From assembly GCF_905171765.1 (NCBI RefSeq), contig NC_053390.1, positions 510,739,565-510,803,564 on the forward strand: a stretch of DNA of 64,000 bases. The letters run 5' to 3'. Under the pieces are notes generated by a model, which searched no databases, was not told where the DNA came from, and worked only from the letters and a program-made list of their open reading frames with translations. Within the stretch, counting starts at the first letter, position 1. Each line of letters starts with the position of its first letter. The position numbers were made by a program, and so were the translations under genes. This document shows positions 44,270 through 54,821 of the stretch, piece after piece. Source of the DNA: Bufo bufo (taxonomy: Eukaryota; Chordata; Amphibia; Anura; Bufonidae).

Positions 44270-46594
44270 GTTGGAGGTCAGGGCTGTCTGCCCCCGTTAG
44301 TACCTCTGGGCCTTGTTGGAGGTCAGGGCTGTCTGCCCCCGTTAGTACCTCTTGTCCTTCTTCAAGGCCAAGGCTGTCCGCCTCCGTTCCTGCCTCCTCT
44401 CTTGTTCTCACAAGCTTCACTCGGGTGGCGTGGATCCAAGTTGGAGACTGTTCAGTCAGCACGGCTGTTCTGGTTACTGCGACCACGGTAGTGGGTTGGC
44501 CATATGCGAAGTCACCTTGGGATTTTCCTTTCTTCAGTGTTTTGATCACTACCTCATCCCCCACCCTATATGGGTGGGTGGGTTCCTGTGGAAGAGAGGG
44601 AGACTTACAAGCAACTTTTTCCTCAGTTTTATTAAGAACCTGTATCAATTTGGTGACATATTCTTCCCTTATTAAATCAAGATCACCTTCCTGCACTATC
44701 ATTGGGCGTCTTGCCCAGGGGGTGGGGAAAGGCCTTCCCATGAGTATCTGTAAGGATTCTCAATACTGTTATATCCTACCCCCTCTTTGCAGACTAATCC
44801 TGTCTTAGGATTTTTCTGCAATACTGGACAACACCAGTCTTGCTGTTCCTGTTCAGTGGAATATCTTTGAAGATCAGTAAGCATTTGTGACATCTCAGGG
44901 GTTGGAGGTGCCAAACATGGCATCTCCCAATGGTTACATGGACCTGTGGGGTTGCATTTGGCCACTCGTTTCGCCACCTTATCTGCCAGCGCATTGCCCT
45001 GTGAGACATGATCCTTACCATCTGCTGCCGTGAATCCTCTCCTCAAATCATACCATGGTCCCACACTACCCCATGTGCGTACCTACTATCAGTATAAATG
45101 GTGACAGATCTATCAGTATGTAGAATACATGCTCTAGTGAGTGCAATGAGCTCAGCTGCCTGCTGTGTTGAGTGTGGATGCCCTTGAGTAGGCCTATAAC
45201 ATCATGTGTAGTGTGCAAAAATGGTGTAACGTCACATTGTGAAAGGAGTTGCCAACTCTACCATCATAGCACAGGCTGCAAGAGAACACAGACATGCCGG
45301 CATCCCTTGAACAGGGGTGGGCATTACCTTTGAGAAAAATACACAAGGACGCAACTTGCCTCCGTGTTCTTGTGTCAGTACACCCGCCATGGTTTTACAA
45401 TTTTGTCGTGCAAACATGTGGAAGTTTGTAGTCAGGGAGGCCCAATCCTGGACTTGACATTAATAAACATTTCAGATAATCAAATGCATTGTACATTTCT
45501 GAAGACCATCTTATTAAATCAGGTTTGTCCTGCAGTGTTGCCTGTCTCAAGATATTATCATAGTAGGAACAGTCTGGGATCCATTGTCTGCAGTAGTTTA
45601 TCATTCCAAGGAAGGATAGCATTTCCTTCTTGGAGAGCGGGGTGACCAAGCCCGCTACAGACTGAACTCTCCCTGGACTGATCCTCCTTTCCCCGTTTGT
45701 CAGGACAAACCCCAAGTATTCAACTTGCTGTTTACACCATTGCATTTTCCCTAATGACACTTTGTGTCCACATTCAAACAACCATTGTAACAGTGATATA
45801 CCATCCTCAATGTTGGCCTCCACTGACATACTGCACAACAGTAAATCATCCACGTATTGCAACAACACGGAACCTTGGGGGGGGTGCCATGGTTTTAACG
45901 TGGCTTGGAGGACTATGCTGTACACTACAGGTGAATCAGCACATCCCTAGGGCATTTCTGCCCCAGGTCAGTTGACATCTGTCAAAGGAAAAAGCAAAAA
46001 TTAGTCTGGTCTTCTTGTCAACTGGGATAGAAAAGAATGCATTTTTCAGATCTATCACACTGAACCAAACAGCGTCTGCTGGAATGGCAGATAGTAATTG
46101 AGTGATGTCAGGTACAACAGGGGCTATGGGCACAATGATGTTGTTGATGGCCCTTAAATCCTGTACAAAGCGGGCAGCACCATCTGCCTTTGTCACTGGA
46201 TTCACGGGCGTGCTGTAGGGTGAAATCACCTCTTCCAGGATTCCCTTTTGTAGGAATTCTTTTATCATTGGCCTAAGTCCATCGAGTTTCTCTTTTGGCA
46301 GTAGGTATTGTTTCTGGAACACTGAAATGACACCTGGTTTTACAATAGCTTTGTAAGGTGTGCAATCTATGAATCCTGTGTCATATTCATTTGAAGACCA
46401 TAATGCAGGGTTAATGTTGTTAAGTTCTGGGTGGTTCTATATGTTTGCAAGAATCAGTGGCACTGGTGTAGAGACTGGAATGAGATCTGAGTGTACTCTT
46501 ATGCAATGATTTTTGGCTGACACTTGTAAGTCAAGCTTAATGAACAAATCTTTACTTAACACACTTGAGGTTGCACTGCTATCTACCATGCATC
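44220..46594 (-). pseudogene. ERV2 pol relic with integrase core deleted
   Basis: A protease stub near 46590 reads MVDSSATSS, so the DSG active-site triplet has become DSS; most of the protease is then missing. RT fragments at 46322-45936 and 45925-45395 hold VIDLKNAFFSI and YVDD. RNase H is split by a deletion near 45170-45230. At about 44760 the frame jumps from VCKEGVGYNS directly to the integrase C-terminal domain, removing the zinc module and catalytic core. The C-terminus carries a duplicated EVLTGADSPDLQ. Sequence is close to ERV1 pol throughout. Confidence 0.93.
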
Positions 46595-47456
46595 CTACTC
46601 TGAGTCATCTAAGTCCACCCCTTTTAGTCGGACGCTGTGGTCCTCCTACTCTCTGTCATTAGTGTCCCAGCTGTCCATGAGGACAGAGCTCTGATGTGAA
46701 GCACAACACTTAACATGTAACACGTAACTTCAAACATTGAAACAAACAGATCTGACAATACAGACATGAACACACAAAGGGCCCATTAAAACTTTTCATT
46801 GACTTCAATAATAAAAAATTTTTTACAGCTTGATCAATGCTGTTGGCACCAATAAAAACCAAAAACTTCCAAGAAAAATAAAATAAAATTCTCAATGCGC
46901 ATATTATATGAAAACAAATATCGTACTCCATACACATTCATATACATTTCATGTACTCATCTTCACAAAACAGCTCATAACCACGCCCTTAAACATAAAA
47001 ACTGAATTGCACACACAGCTCCCCTAAAGCATCCATTAGGGCTCTTTCACACTTTCAACTCCACTACAACTCAGAGCCACACCCATTCACATTCCACTGA
47101 ATCATTTGTCTTCCAACCTAATCACACAATTGTCTTTGTTTCATCCCAAAACTTGCAGCACAAACACAGCTTTCCACACCACACCCAGAATTGCTGATGG
47201 TCTGTCGCTGTAAGACAATATACATGTTATAATCATAAAGTCATTTTGTTAAACCCAAATCATTTTATATGTCAGGTGTCCTTAGTTAATGTTGTACATA
47301 TATGATAATTCTTGTTAAAAGCTGGATTCTCACATTACACTGCTGGGGAAAGAAAATTATTGAACAATTTTTGTCTTCTATAATAATATTACACATATAT
47401 ATATCATCACTTACTCTGCAGGATTCTCTACTCCTTTGTATCATGTAATCCATATC
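46595..47456 (-). other. ERV2 non-coding replacement of most of gag
   Basis: No capsid or nucleocapsid frame exists. The first ~350 bp match ERV1 15400-15760 nearly base for base, and shorter matches continue (for example around 47080-47180 against 15880-15960). The block therefore predates the split of the two proviruses. Confidence 0.8.
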
Positions 47457-47720
47457 CTAGGACGGGTCATGGTCAAAATGTGGCCATGCTTCTTTGTCTC
47501 CCAGACAAAGACCCTTTATCATGTCCATGTGGTACGGGCTATTATCGCCGTCCCTGGGAAAGGGGCTAGCAGCTTGCATGAACTCAGTCCATCCAGCTAA
47601 GTTATCCACCCATGGGTTAAATAGGAAGTAATTTGTGGGACTACACCGTGCAACATAAACTTTGCATGTTTCTCCCGTCTCAGGTTTGGGATGATTTGTT
47701 TTAGACCCTTGTGACCCCAT
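47457..47720 (-). pseudogene. ERV2 gag N-terminus (matrix remnant)
   Basis: An 87-codon frame starts MGSQGSK, with Gly at position 2 as needed for N-myristoylation, and contains VDNLAGWTEFMQAASPFPRD. It stops at the edge of the non-coding block. Position (about 630 bp after the primer site) and start fit a gammaretrovirus-like matrix domain. It is a stub and not a working gag. Confidence 0.8.
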
Positions 47721-48346
47721 TCCGTCTGATATTTTAATGATGCTACTTTCCTAGGACTGGCTGCACTGAAGCGTTAAGGATTCGACAAATTAATGCTGTC
47801 AACTAGGCAAAGGACTCAGGTCTGATCAGAAAATATCAGAGTGTCTCATCAAACATATAATTTGTTGCTTTGGTCTGCCGCTTGTGTTCACCTATCTGCG
47901 GGTTAATGGATTGTTCCCAGCCGGGGGTGGGGCGTATTGCAGACCTCCGCAACACAGTAAAACAACAATGCAATGTCCTTAAAACTCTATGCAAATAGTG
48001 AACTTCAGTCCGTACACTTACCACCCGGACATCAGTATCCTTATCTCAACTCTAATAATCTTATACTTTAAAACAACGTTAAAAGAGTCAAACCAAGCTC
48101 CATCCTTGTCTCCCTGAGACAATATTATGTAGTGCGCACTATATTTTCTCTGAGTGATCCTCACGGCGGACTCCCGGAGTCCCCGGGTCACTCCCCCAGA
48201 CTCCCGGAGTCTGTACCCTGTATCCCTGATACAGTAATTATACTAGAAGTTGTAGGTTCTACTTACTAGATCGAGACGTGGTTCTCGGATCGGCTAGAGG
48301 ACAATAACAGATGCCTTCCTTACCGAACACGAGGAAAACCTTCCCG
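47721..48346 (-). other. ERV2 leader
   Basis: The 5' leader between primer site and gag start has no coding content. In a working virus it would hold the packaging signal and splice donor; I do not identify either with confidence. Confidence 0.6.
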
Positions 48347-48364
48347 ATCCCGGACGAGCCCCCA
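48347..48364 (-). other. ERV2 primer binding site, tRNA-Pro
   Basis: The minus strand reads TGGGGGCTCGTCCGGGAT, the canonical 18-nt match to the tRNA-Pro 3' end used by gammaretroviruses, three nt from the LTR end. Confidence 0.95.
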
Positions 48365-48367
48365 AAC

Positions 48368-48850
48368 TGATAGGAATCTCTGACTGATAGGAATCTCTGA
48401 GTCCCACTTGGTACCCCTGGCACCAAAACTTCTAGTATCGGCTTGGTTTGAGTCCTTTCTGACGTCAGGAGAGCGCTTCACTCAGTAAGTAACGAAAGAC
48501 ACAACAGTGATGTACTGAATGAACACTCTGAGGTTTATTTTTAATGCACACAGGTTATATAGAGGGGGCTTTACCCTCTTTATTAGCATATCATCGTATG
48601 TTATGTATTTAACCTATCATATTAACACGTTTCATTCTACGCTCAGAGAAATAGAAACAAAAACGGAACTTCCATTTTAGGAATATTGTCCGGGAGTAGT
48701 GCCAAAGAGATAAGATTCAGGGTTACAGAGAATAGAAACCTTACAGTATATTAGTTTCACAGCAATCAGAGTTAGTACCTAACATAGAAACAAAACTTCA
48801 GCAAAAAGCAGAATTCATTTTGACATAATAAAGAACATGGATTCCTTTCA
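48368..48850 (-). repeat. ERV2 5' LTR
   Basis: Full LTR of about 483 bp. Its U5 end carries a tandem pair of GACTGATAGGAATCTCT-like words that the 3' LTR lacks. Confidence 0.9.
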
Positions 48851-48955
48851 GTCCCCAGTAGCTCTTCTCTGTGTTAGTCCATGTCTATGATGGTCCCCCT
48901 GTTAGGGACCTTGATTTAATGATTTTCAATAAAAGTTATGTTTTAGGTAGTTGTC
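48851..48955 (+). other. Short flank between ERV2 and hAT1 copy 2
   Basis: One hundred bases, ending TTATGTTTTAGGTAGTTGTC, join hAT1 copy 2 at TTATTAGGTCAACAAC. They may be the far side of the Penelope-like terminal region at 41735. Confidence 0.5.
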
Positions 48956-51239
48956 TTATTAGGTCAACAACTCAGGAGGATGACCAGAGTGAGGAAGTGT
49001 AAGAGGAGGGGGTGGATGATGAACCTGGGAAGGTGGCAAGCCGAGCGAGGACAGCAGTATAGAGGGGGAGGGATATGCAGCACCGCAACAGGCCGGAAGA
49101 GGCAGTGGGGTGGCAAAAGGGCGAAGGTGGGCCACACCAAACAGGCCCACATTTGTTCCCCAGAGCACCCCCTTGCGACAATCTCCCATGCCCAGGTGTA
49201 GGTGTTCCGCAGTCTGTCGCATTTTTGAGGAAAGTGCAGACGATAAAAGAATTGTCATTTGCAACCTGTGCCGTACCAAAATGAGCAGGGGCGTGAACAC
49301 TAGCAACCTCACCGGCATGATCCTCCACATGGCATCAAAGCACCCTAATAGGTATGCCGAACGCCTGGGTCCACAATTAGTGTCTGCGGGTCACACCACT
49401 GCCTCCTCTTTTCTGCGTGCTGGCCAATCCCCGGTCCATGACGCATGCCAGGATGCCTCCCGCCCTGCACCTGGACCTTTGCAAGCACCATCATCTAGCA
49501 CATCCACTTCTGTGTCCCAGCACAGCGTACAGATGTCCATACCCCAAGCCTTTGAACGAAAGCGCAAATACCCAGCCACCCACCCACCTACAGGCCATAG
49601 CACTAAATGTGCACCTTTCCAAATTTCTGGCCCTGGAAATGTTGCCATTTAGGCTTGTGGACACTGAGGCTTTCCGCAGCATGATGGCGGTGTCCGTCCC
49701 TCGCTACTCAGTCCCCAGCCGCCACTATTTTCCCCGATGTGCTGTCCCTGCCTTACACCAGCATGTGTCCCGTAATATCACCCGTGCCCTGACAAATGCA
49801 GTTATTGGGAAGGTCACCTTAACGACTGACACATGGACAAGTGTTTTTGGCCGGGAATGCTACATTTCCCTGACGGCACACTGGGTGAACGTTGTGGAGG
49901 CCAGGAGCGAGTCGTACCCTGGGATAGCATAGGTGCTACCGACGCCAAGGATTGCGGGCCCTACTTCCATCAGGATTTCCGCCACCATATACATTAGTGG
50001 CTTCAACCACCCCCCTTCTCCTCTTTCACCTCCTCCTCTACTTCCACCTCTGACTTATCATCTTGCAGCACCGGTCAGCCATCAGTCAATAGCTGGAAGC
50101 AGTTTATCACTGCAGTGGGGAAGTGGCAACAGGCCGTGCTGAAACTAATTTGCTTAGGTGACAAACAGCACACCGCCGCAGAGCTGTGGCAAGGTATAAG
50201 GGACCAGACTGAGCTGTGGCTCTCGCCACTCAACTTACAGTCAGGTATGGTTGTGTCTGATAATGGCCGTAACTTGGTGGCGGCTTTGGAGCTCGGCAAG
50301 CTCACACACATACCATGCCTAGCCCACGTGTTCAACTTAGTGGCTCAGCGGTTTCTCAAAAGAGCTACCCCAATTTGCCTCAGCTACTGGTGAAGTTGCG
50401 CTGCATGTGTGCCCATTTCCGAAAGTCATCTACAGCGGCTGCCAGTCTGGCAATGCTGCAGCAGCGCTTGCAATTGCCAGCTCACCGACTGTTGTGCGAC
50501 ATGAACACGCGCTGGAACTCCACGTTCCACATGTTGGTCAGGCTTTGTGAGCAGCAGAGGGCAGTAGTGGATTACCAGCTGCAACATGGTCGTTGCCTTT
50601 GCAAGCGGCTTCCGCTCTTCACAAGTGACCTGTGGGCATGGATGTCTGACCTCTGTGAGGTTTTTACGCAACTTTGAGGTGAGCAGCGATGCCGCTATTA
50701 TCAGTGTAACCATCCCACTTCTGTGTCTACTGAAACGCTCGCTGCTCACAATGAAGGCGGACACTTTGCATGTGGAAGAGGTGGAAATGGGGGAAGAAAG
50801 TACACAGGGTGATAGCCAGACCACCCTCCGTTTGTCTTCTCAACGTGTATTGTAGGAGGAGGACCAGGAGAAGGTTGCCTCCGCTAAAGAGGTTAGTACC
50901 CATAGCAGGTTTATTCCATATGTTCAGCGTGGATGGGCCGAAGAGGAGGAAGAGGATGAGGAGATTGAGAGTCATCCTCCTGATGAGGACAGTGAAGTCT
51001 TGTCTGTTGGGACTCTGGCACACATGGCTGACTTTATGTTATGCTGCCTTTCCTGTGACCCTCGCGTTATACGCATTTTGGCCAACACAGATTACTGGTT
51101 GTTCACCCTTTTTGACCACCGCTACAAAGAGGACTTCTCATCTCTCATTCCTGTGGTGGAGAGGACTAGCAAAATGGTGCAATACCAGAAGGTTCTTGTA
51201 GATAAATTGCTCCAAAAATTTCCAGCTGACAACACTGGT
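48956..51239 (+). pseudogene. hAT1 transposase copy 2, 5'-truncated
   Basis: This block repeats 37698-39981 at an offset of 11258 bp. I found one base difference (Lys to Glu in the BED finger, RIFEKSADDK against RIFEESADDK); frameshifts and stops are otherwise shared. It therefore copies the already degraded element. The first ~660 bp of the coding region and the satellite A' array are absent. It runs into the second gap. Confidence 0.95.
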
Positions 51240-51439
51240 NNNNNNNNNNNNNNNNNNNNNNNNNNNNNNNNNNNNNNNNNNNNNNNNNNNNNNNNNNNNN
51301 NNNNNNNNNNNNNNNNNNNNNNNNNNNNNNNNNNNNNNNNNNNNNNNNNNNNNNNNNNNNNNNNNNNNNNNNNNNNNNNNNNNNNNNNNNNNNNNNNNNN
51401 NNNNNNNNNNNNNNNNNNNNNNNNNNNNNNNNNNNNNNN
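51240..51439. other. Assembly gap (200 N)
   Basis: Exactly 200 N. Copy 1 has the transposase C-terminus and satellite B array at the matching position, so at least about 500 bp are probably missing. Confidence 0.99.
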
Positions 51440-52138
51440 GCCCATAATATTTTGGATGGTCACATCAGCAGGCCCTTGCTCCAAATGTTTTTGAGGGTCA
51501 CCAGCAGGCCATCAATCAAAATTTTTCAAGGCTGTGTATGATGCCCTCCTTTATGTGTAACAAAGGGTGTATTGTAGTGCCGGTTCCTTGTAATTTTTGG
51601 CAGCCCTTTTACTTAGTGCATAGGCTTTATGAGTGTAGGAGTCCCACTACCTGAACAATTGCACCACAATGTGAATGAAGCCTTCATTTATGTGATATAC
51701 AGGTTATATCAGAGTGCCTCTTCCTTGTAATTTTTGGCAGCACTTGCACTTTATATACACGTAAATATACAGGAAATAAATGTTTCCTAACAATGTTTCC
51801 TCTAAAATTTATTTTATCTTCGGTTTTGTGCGTATTATTTTCAGTCTGTAAAAGTGGCGTACTACTCGGACAACATCGTTCCCAGCAGCGACCTGGGAGT
51901 TCAAGATGCATCCAGATATCCTCCTCATGCTGTTCCCGAACCATTTTGGTGGTGCTTCGATCAATTTCTTACCTTTTCCTATGAACCAGGCACCCTCCCC
52001 TCTTCAGAGCAGGGGCTGCCTGGTTAAATGCTCGGGTTCTCCCATTGACTTCTAACACACTCGGGTGCTCGGTAGAGCACCCGAGCATCCCAATGTGTTC
52101 GGCCCGAGCCCCCGAGCACTATGGTGCTCGATCAACAC
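51440..52138 (+). mobile_element. hAT1 copy 2, satellite B remnant and 3' end
   Basis: Two or three diverged satellite B units (CCCATAATATTTTGGATGGT) are followed by non-coding sequence with a repeated TTCCTTGTAATTTTTGGCAG word (about 51580 and 51720). A hairpin GGGTGCTCGGTAGAGCACCC follows, and then an end reading ...GTGCTCGATCAACACTA at 52138. The inverse, TAGTGTTGATCGAGCACCAT, is a hAT-type terminus. Confidence 0.8.
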
Positions 52139-52535
52139 TAGCAATAACGCTCCATTCCCATAACCGGATTACCACACGGATGAGTATAACGCCAGTCACA
52201 CCCAACCATGTGGAGAGGTCAACATGGAAGTCAGGCATCGTGTTCAGGACGACAGACAACACCATGTTCGAACCTAAATCCTGATTAAAACAAACAATAA
52301 AATAATAAAATTCAATTAGGTTCCTCAATCAGTCCTGTACAATGTTAACTGCACAAGACCTTTTGACAAGGGAAGCCCACATGTGGTCCCCACCTAGTTT
52401 TAGTAAGAACCACAACAGGGCCGTCCAAAACCCAAGTTAAGCAAAATTATAACATATAAAATTAAATAAAGTAAAAAAACTTTTTTTGGTGAATGAAGCG
52501 TAACACTGCATGATTGTATTATATTCAAATAAATC

Positions 52536-52578
<43 letters not shown>

Positions 52579-52639
52579 TGACAAATTGTATCGCAAAAAT
52601 GAAGCATGCACACCAGTTTAAGAGAATTCTAATCCTGAT
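52139..52639. other. Unassigned sequence with a (TA)n run
   Basis: I see no gene or recognised repeat in 52139-52535. A TA microsatellite lies at about 52536-52574. Confidence 0.6.
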
Positions 52640-53270
52640 AGTTGATAAAGTCCAAGGGTGAAAAAGTGGTCCATGCTGGTTGTCTTCAGCAATATCAGGA
52701 TAGACAGCAGCAGCAGCAGCTGGTAAATGGTAATGCTGTAGTATAAATGATACACATAGCTGGGTCTAACTCCGCAGGAACAGAATAGACAGCTGCATGG
52801 AAATGGTAATGCTATAGTATAAGGCATACAAATAGCTGGGCCTAACTCAGCAGGAACAGAACAGACAGCACCAGGGAAATGGTAACGCTGTAGTATAAGG
52901 CATACACATAGCTGGGCCTAACTCCGCAGGAACAGAACAGACAGCAGCAGGGAAATGGTAACGCTATAGTATAAGGCATACAAATAGCTGGGCCTATCCC
53001 CACAGGAACAGAACAGACAGCACCAGGGAAATGGTAATGCTGTATTTTAAGGCATACACATAGCTGGCATAACTCAGCAGGAACAGACAGCAGCAGGTTC
53101 TTTGTTTGCAGCAGGAATGTGTTCTCAGGAATGGGCCCCCACCAGACTGGGGCAACACCAAAAATAAACTTAGACACCTCTGACAGCAGCAGGTTATTTG
53201 TCTATTACTATATTTTCCTTTGACAAAATTGTTTTTCAAATGTATTTTAAGTTTGTAAAGCCCACAATAA
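52640..53270 (-). repeat. Satellite C relative, inverse orientation
   Basis: Five or six units on the minus strand read CCTGCTGCTGTCTGTTCTGT, TCCTGCGGAGTTAGGCCCAG, CTATGTGTATGCCTTATACT. They match satellite C with substitutions. The adjoining block (53100-53270) matches the 18540-18710 leader in inverse, including the GGGGGCCCATTCCTGAGAAC and TTGTGGGCTTTACAA words. The two loci are copies of one element. Confidence 0.88.
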
Positions 53271-53284
53271 ATTAGTACAACATT

Positions 53285-54225
53285 AGTTCCACACGCTGCC
53301 TGCATCGGTCTGCTCTCAGTTTCCATATCGGGCACATCAAGTCTGGAGAAGAACACTGCGGTAACACAGTCTGTCATGCCGTGTGCTGATTCCTCCAAGC
53401 CAGAGGGCAGCAGGACTGGCGGGGTTTAACAGTGGCTCTCTCATCCTCCTTTTGTCTGTGAAGAGGCATGGAGAAATGGGGTAGATAGATTATAGCATGA
53501 TGGACCACATGTATATATCTATCTACCCCATCTCTTCATGAACCTAAAGGATATGAATTTCTATTTCAAGTCCACAAAGATGAAGCACAGCTGCATTCGT
53601 TTTGTGGGGTAAGTTTACCTTCAGTTCTATGTACCTCGAGAACACATGGTGCCTTCAAAACAAACTACAAACTCCGCTCTACTGGATGACAGTGTAGGTG
53701 CTCCCCGGTGCCTGTCAGTCCCTTCCTGGTGATATCTGGCCCTGGCTGTATGACACTGCCCCCCGTGTGTAGCCAAGCCTCGCAGCTAAAGGCTTATTCA
53801 GCAGCCTGACCTGTGATCGATGATCCATGCTGCGCACTGGAGGCAGCCGCTGAGAATCCCGCCAGCAGCTGGTCATCACCGAGGGGAGGGGAACTGATCC
53901 CAGCGGCAGAGTCGGGGACACTTCCAGACCCGGGCCGAGGCAAGCTGGTTACTCACTGGCTTCTGTGCTCAGACGGGCAGAGGACGACTGGGTGCTGCCG
54001 ATGGACGGAGTCCAGCGAGTGTGCGGCGCTGATCATGTATGGGTCGTACAAGCAGACAAAAGGAGGATGAGAGAGCTGCTGCTAAATCCCGCCAGTACTG
54101 CTGCCTTCTGGCTTGGAGGAATCAGCACACGGCGCGGCAGGCTACGTTACCACAGTGTTCTTCTCCAGACTCGATGTGCCCGATATGGAAACTGAGAGCA
54201 GACCGGTGCGGGCAGCATGTGGATC
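53285..54225. repeat. Large inverted repeat, ~180-bp arms
   Basis: Arms 53285-53465 and 54045-54225 are inverse copies at about 85-90% identity (shared CTTGGAGGAATCAGCACACG, TGTTCTTCTCCAGACT, GATATGGAAACTGAGAGCAG). The 580-bp spacer holds a 15-bp inverted repeat (ATGGGGTAGATAGAT at about 53477 and its inverse at about 53521) and GC-rich sequence without a credible gene. Confidence 0.88.
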
Positions 54226-54475
54226 GCTGTGTGCCAATTGGTATCTGAGTGGTCTATTTTTCAGTATGGTTTATGTATCGAGGGCAGTGTCCAGAGATCA
54301 TACAGAGGACTATGGGTTACACTATACTAGGGCTGAAACGATGAATCAATTGAATCGAATAATTTGAGACAAAAAAACAATGTGGTCAAGTTCCCATGCC
54401 ATTTAAGATAGACTGTTCCTACTAGTGTTTATGCACTACTGTTCTATTGCCTGTTATTTTAACATGTTTAATGTG

Positions 54476-54525
<50 letters not shown>

Positions 54526-54821
54526 TTCAATAATTAGTTAATTGAATGAACAAATAAATAAGAGGTTTAATAAATTAATGGAAAAAAAATATAAACTCAT
54601 AAATTGATTAAAAAAATAAACATTATTCGCCAAATAAATACATAAAGAAATTCAACAATAGAGATATATATAAATAAAGTCATCAATAAATAAATACATA
54701 AATAAATTCATCAATACAGAAATACATAAATAAAGTCATCAATAAATAAATATAAATAAATTATATAAAATAATTCACCCCTAAATAAATAAAGAAATTT
54801 ATCCAGAAATATATACAGAAG
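54226..54821. other. hAT2 left end and AT-rich subterminal region
   Basis: A hAT-like terminus TAGGGCTGAAACGATGAATC starts at 54328 and probably marks the 3' end of hAT2. A TA run at about 54477-54520 and a long AATAAATAAA/ATACATAAATAAA tract to 54800 follow. No gene. Confidence 0.65.

Larger units (their letters stand above)
41940..48850 (-). mobile_element. ERV2: class I endogenous retrovirus, young LTRs, defective interior
   Basis: LTRs at 41940-42386 and 48404-48850 are 447 bp over their shared part, and I saw one difference between them. The 5' LTR extends outward to about 48368, next to a perfect tRNA-Pro primer site. The 3' LTR lacks the last ~36 bp of U5, and no target duplication is visible. 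Internal order on the minus strand is a gag start, non-coding filler, protease/RT, partial RNase H, integrase C-terminus, env. Most of gag and the integrase zinc and catalytic core are deleted, so the copy is not competent. Confidence 0.93.

Noticed and set aside
9926..48850. A replication-competent provirus
   Set aside because: Both proviruses lack most of gag and have multiple frameshifts in pol and env; ERV2 also lacks the integrase core.
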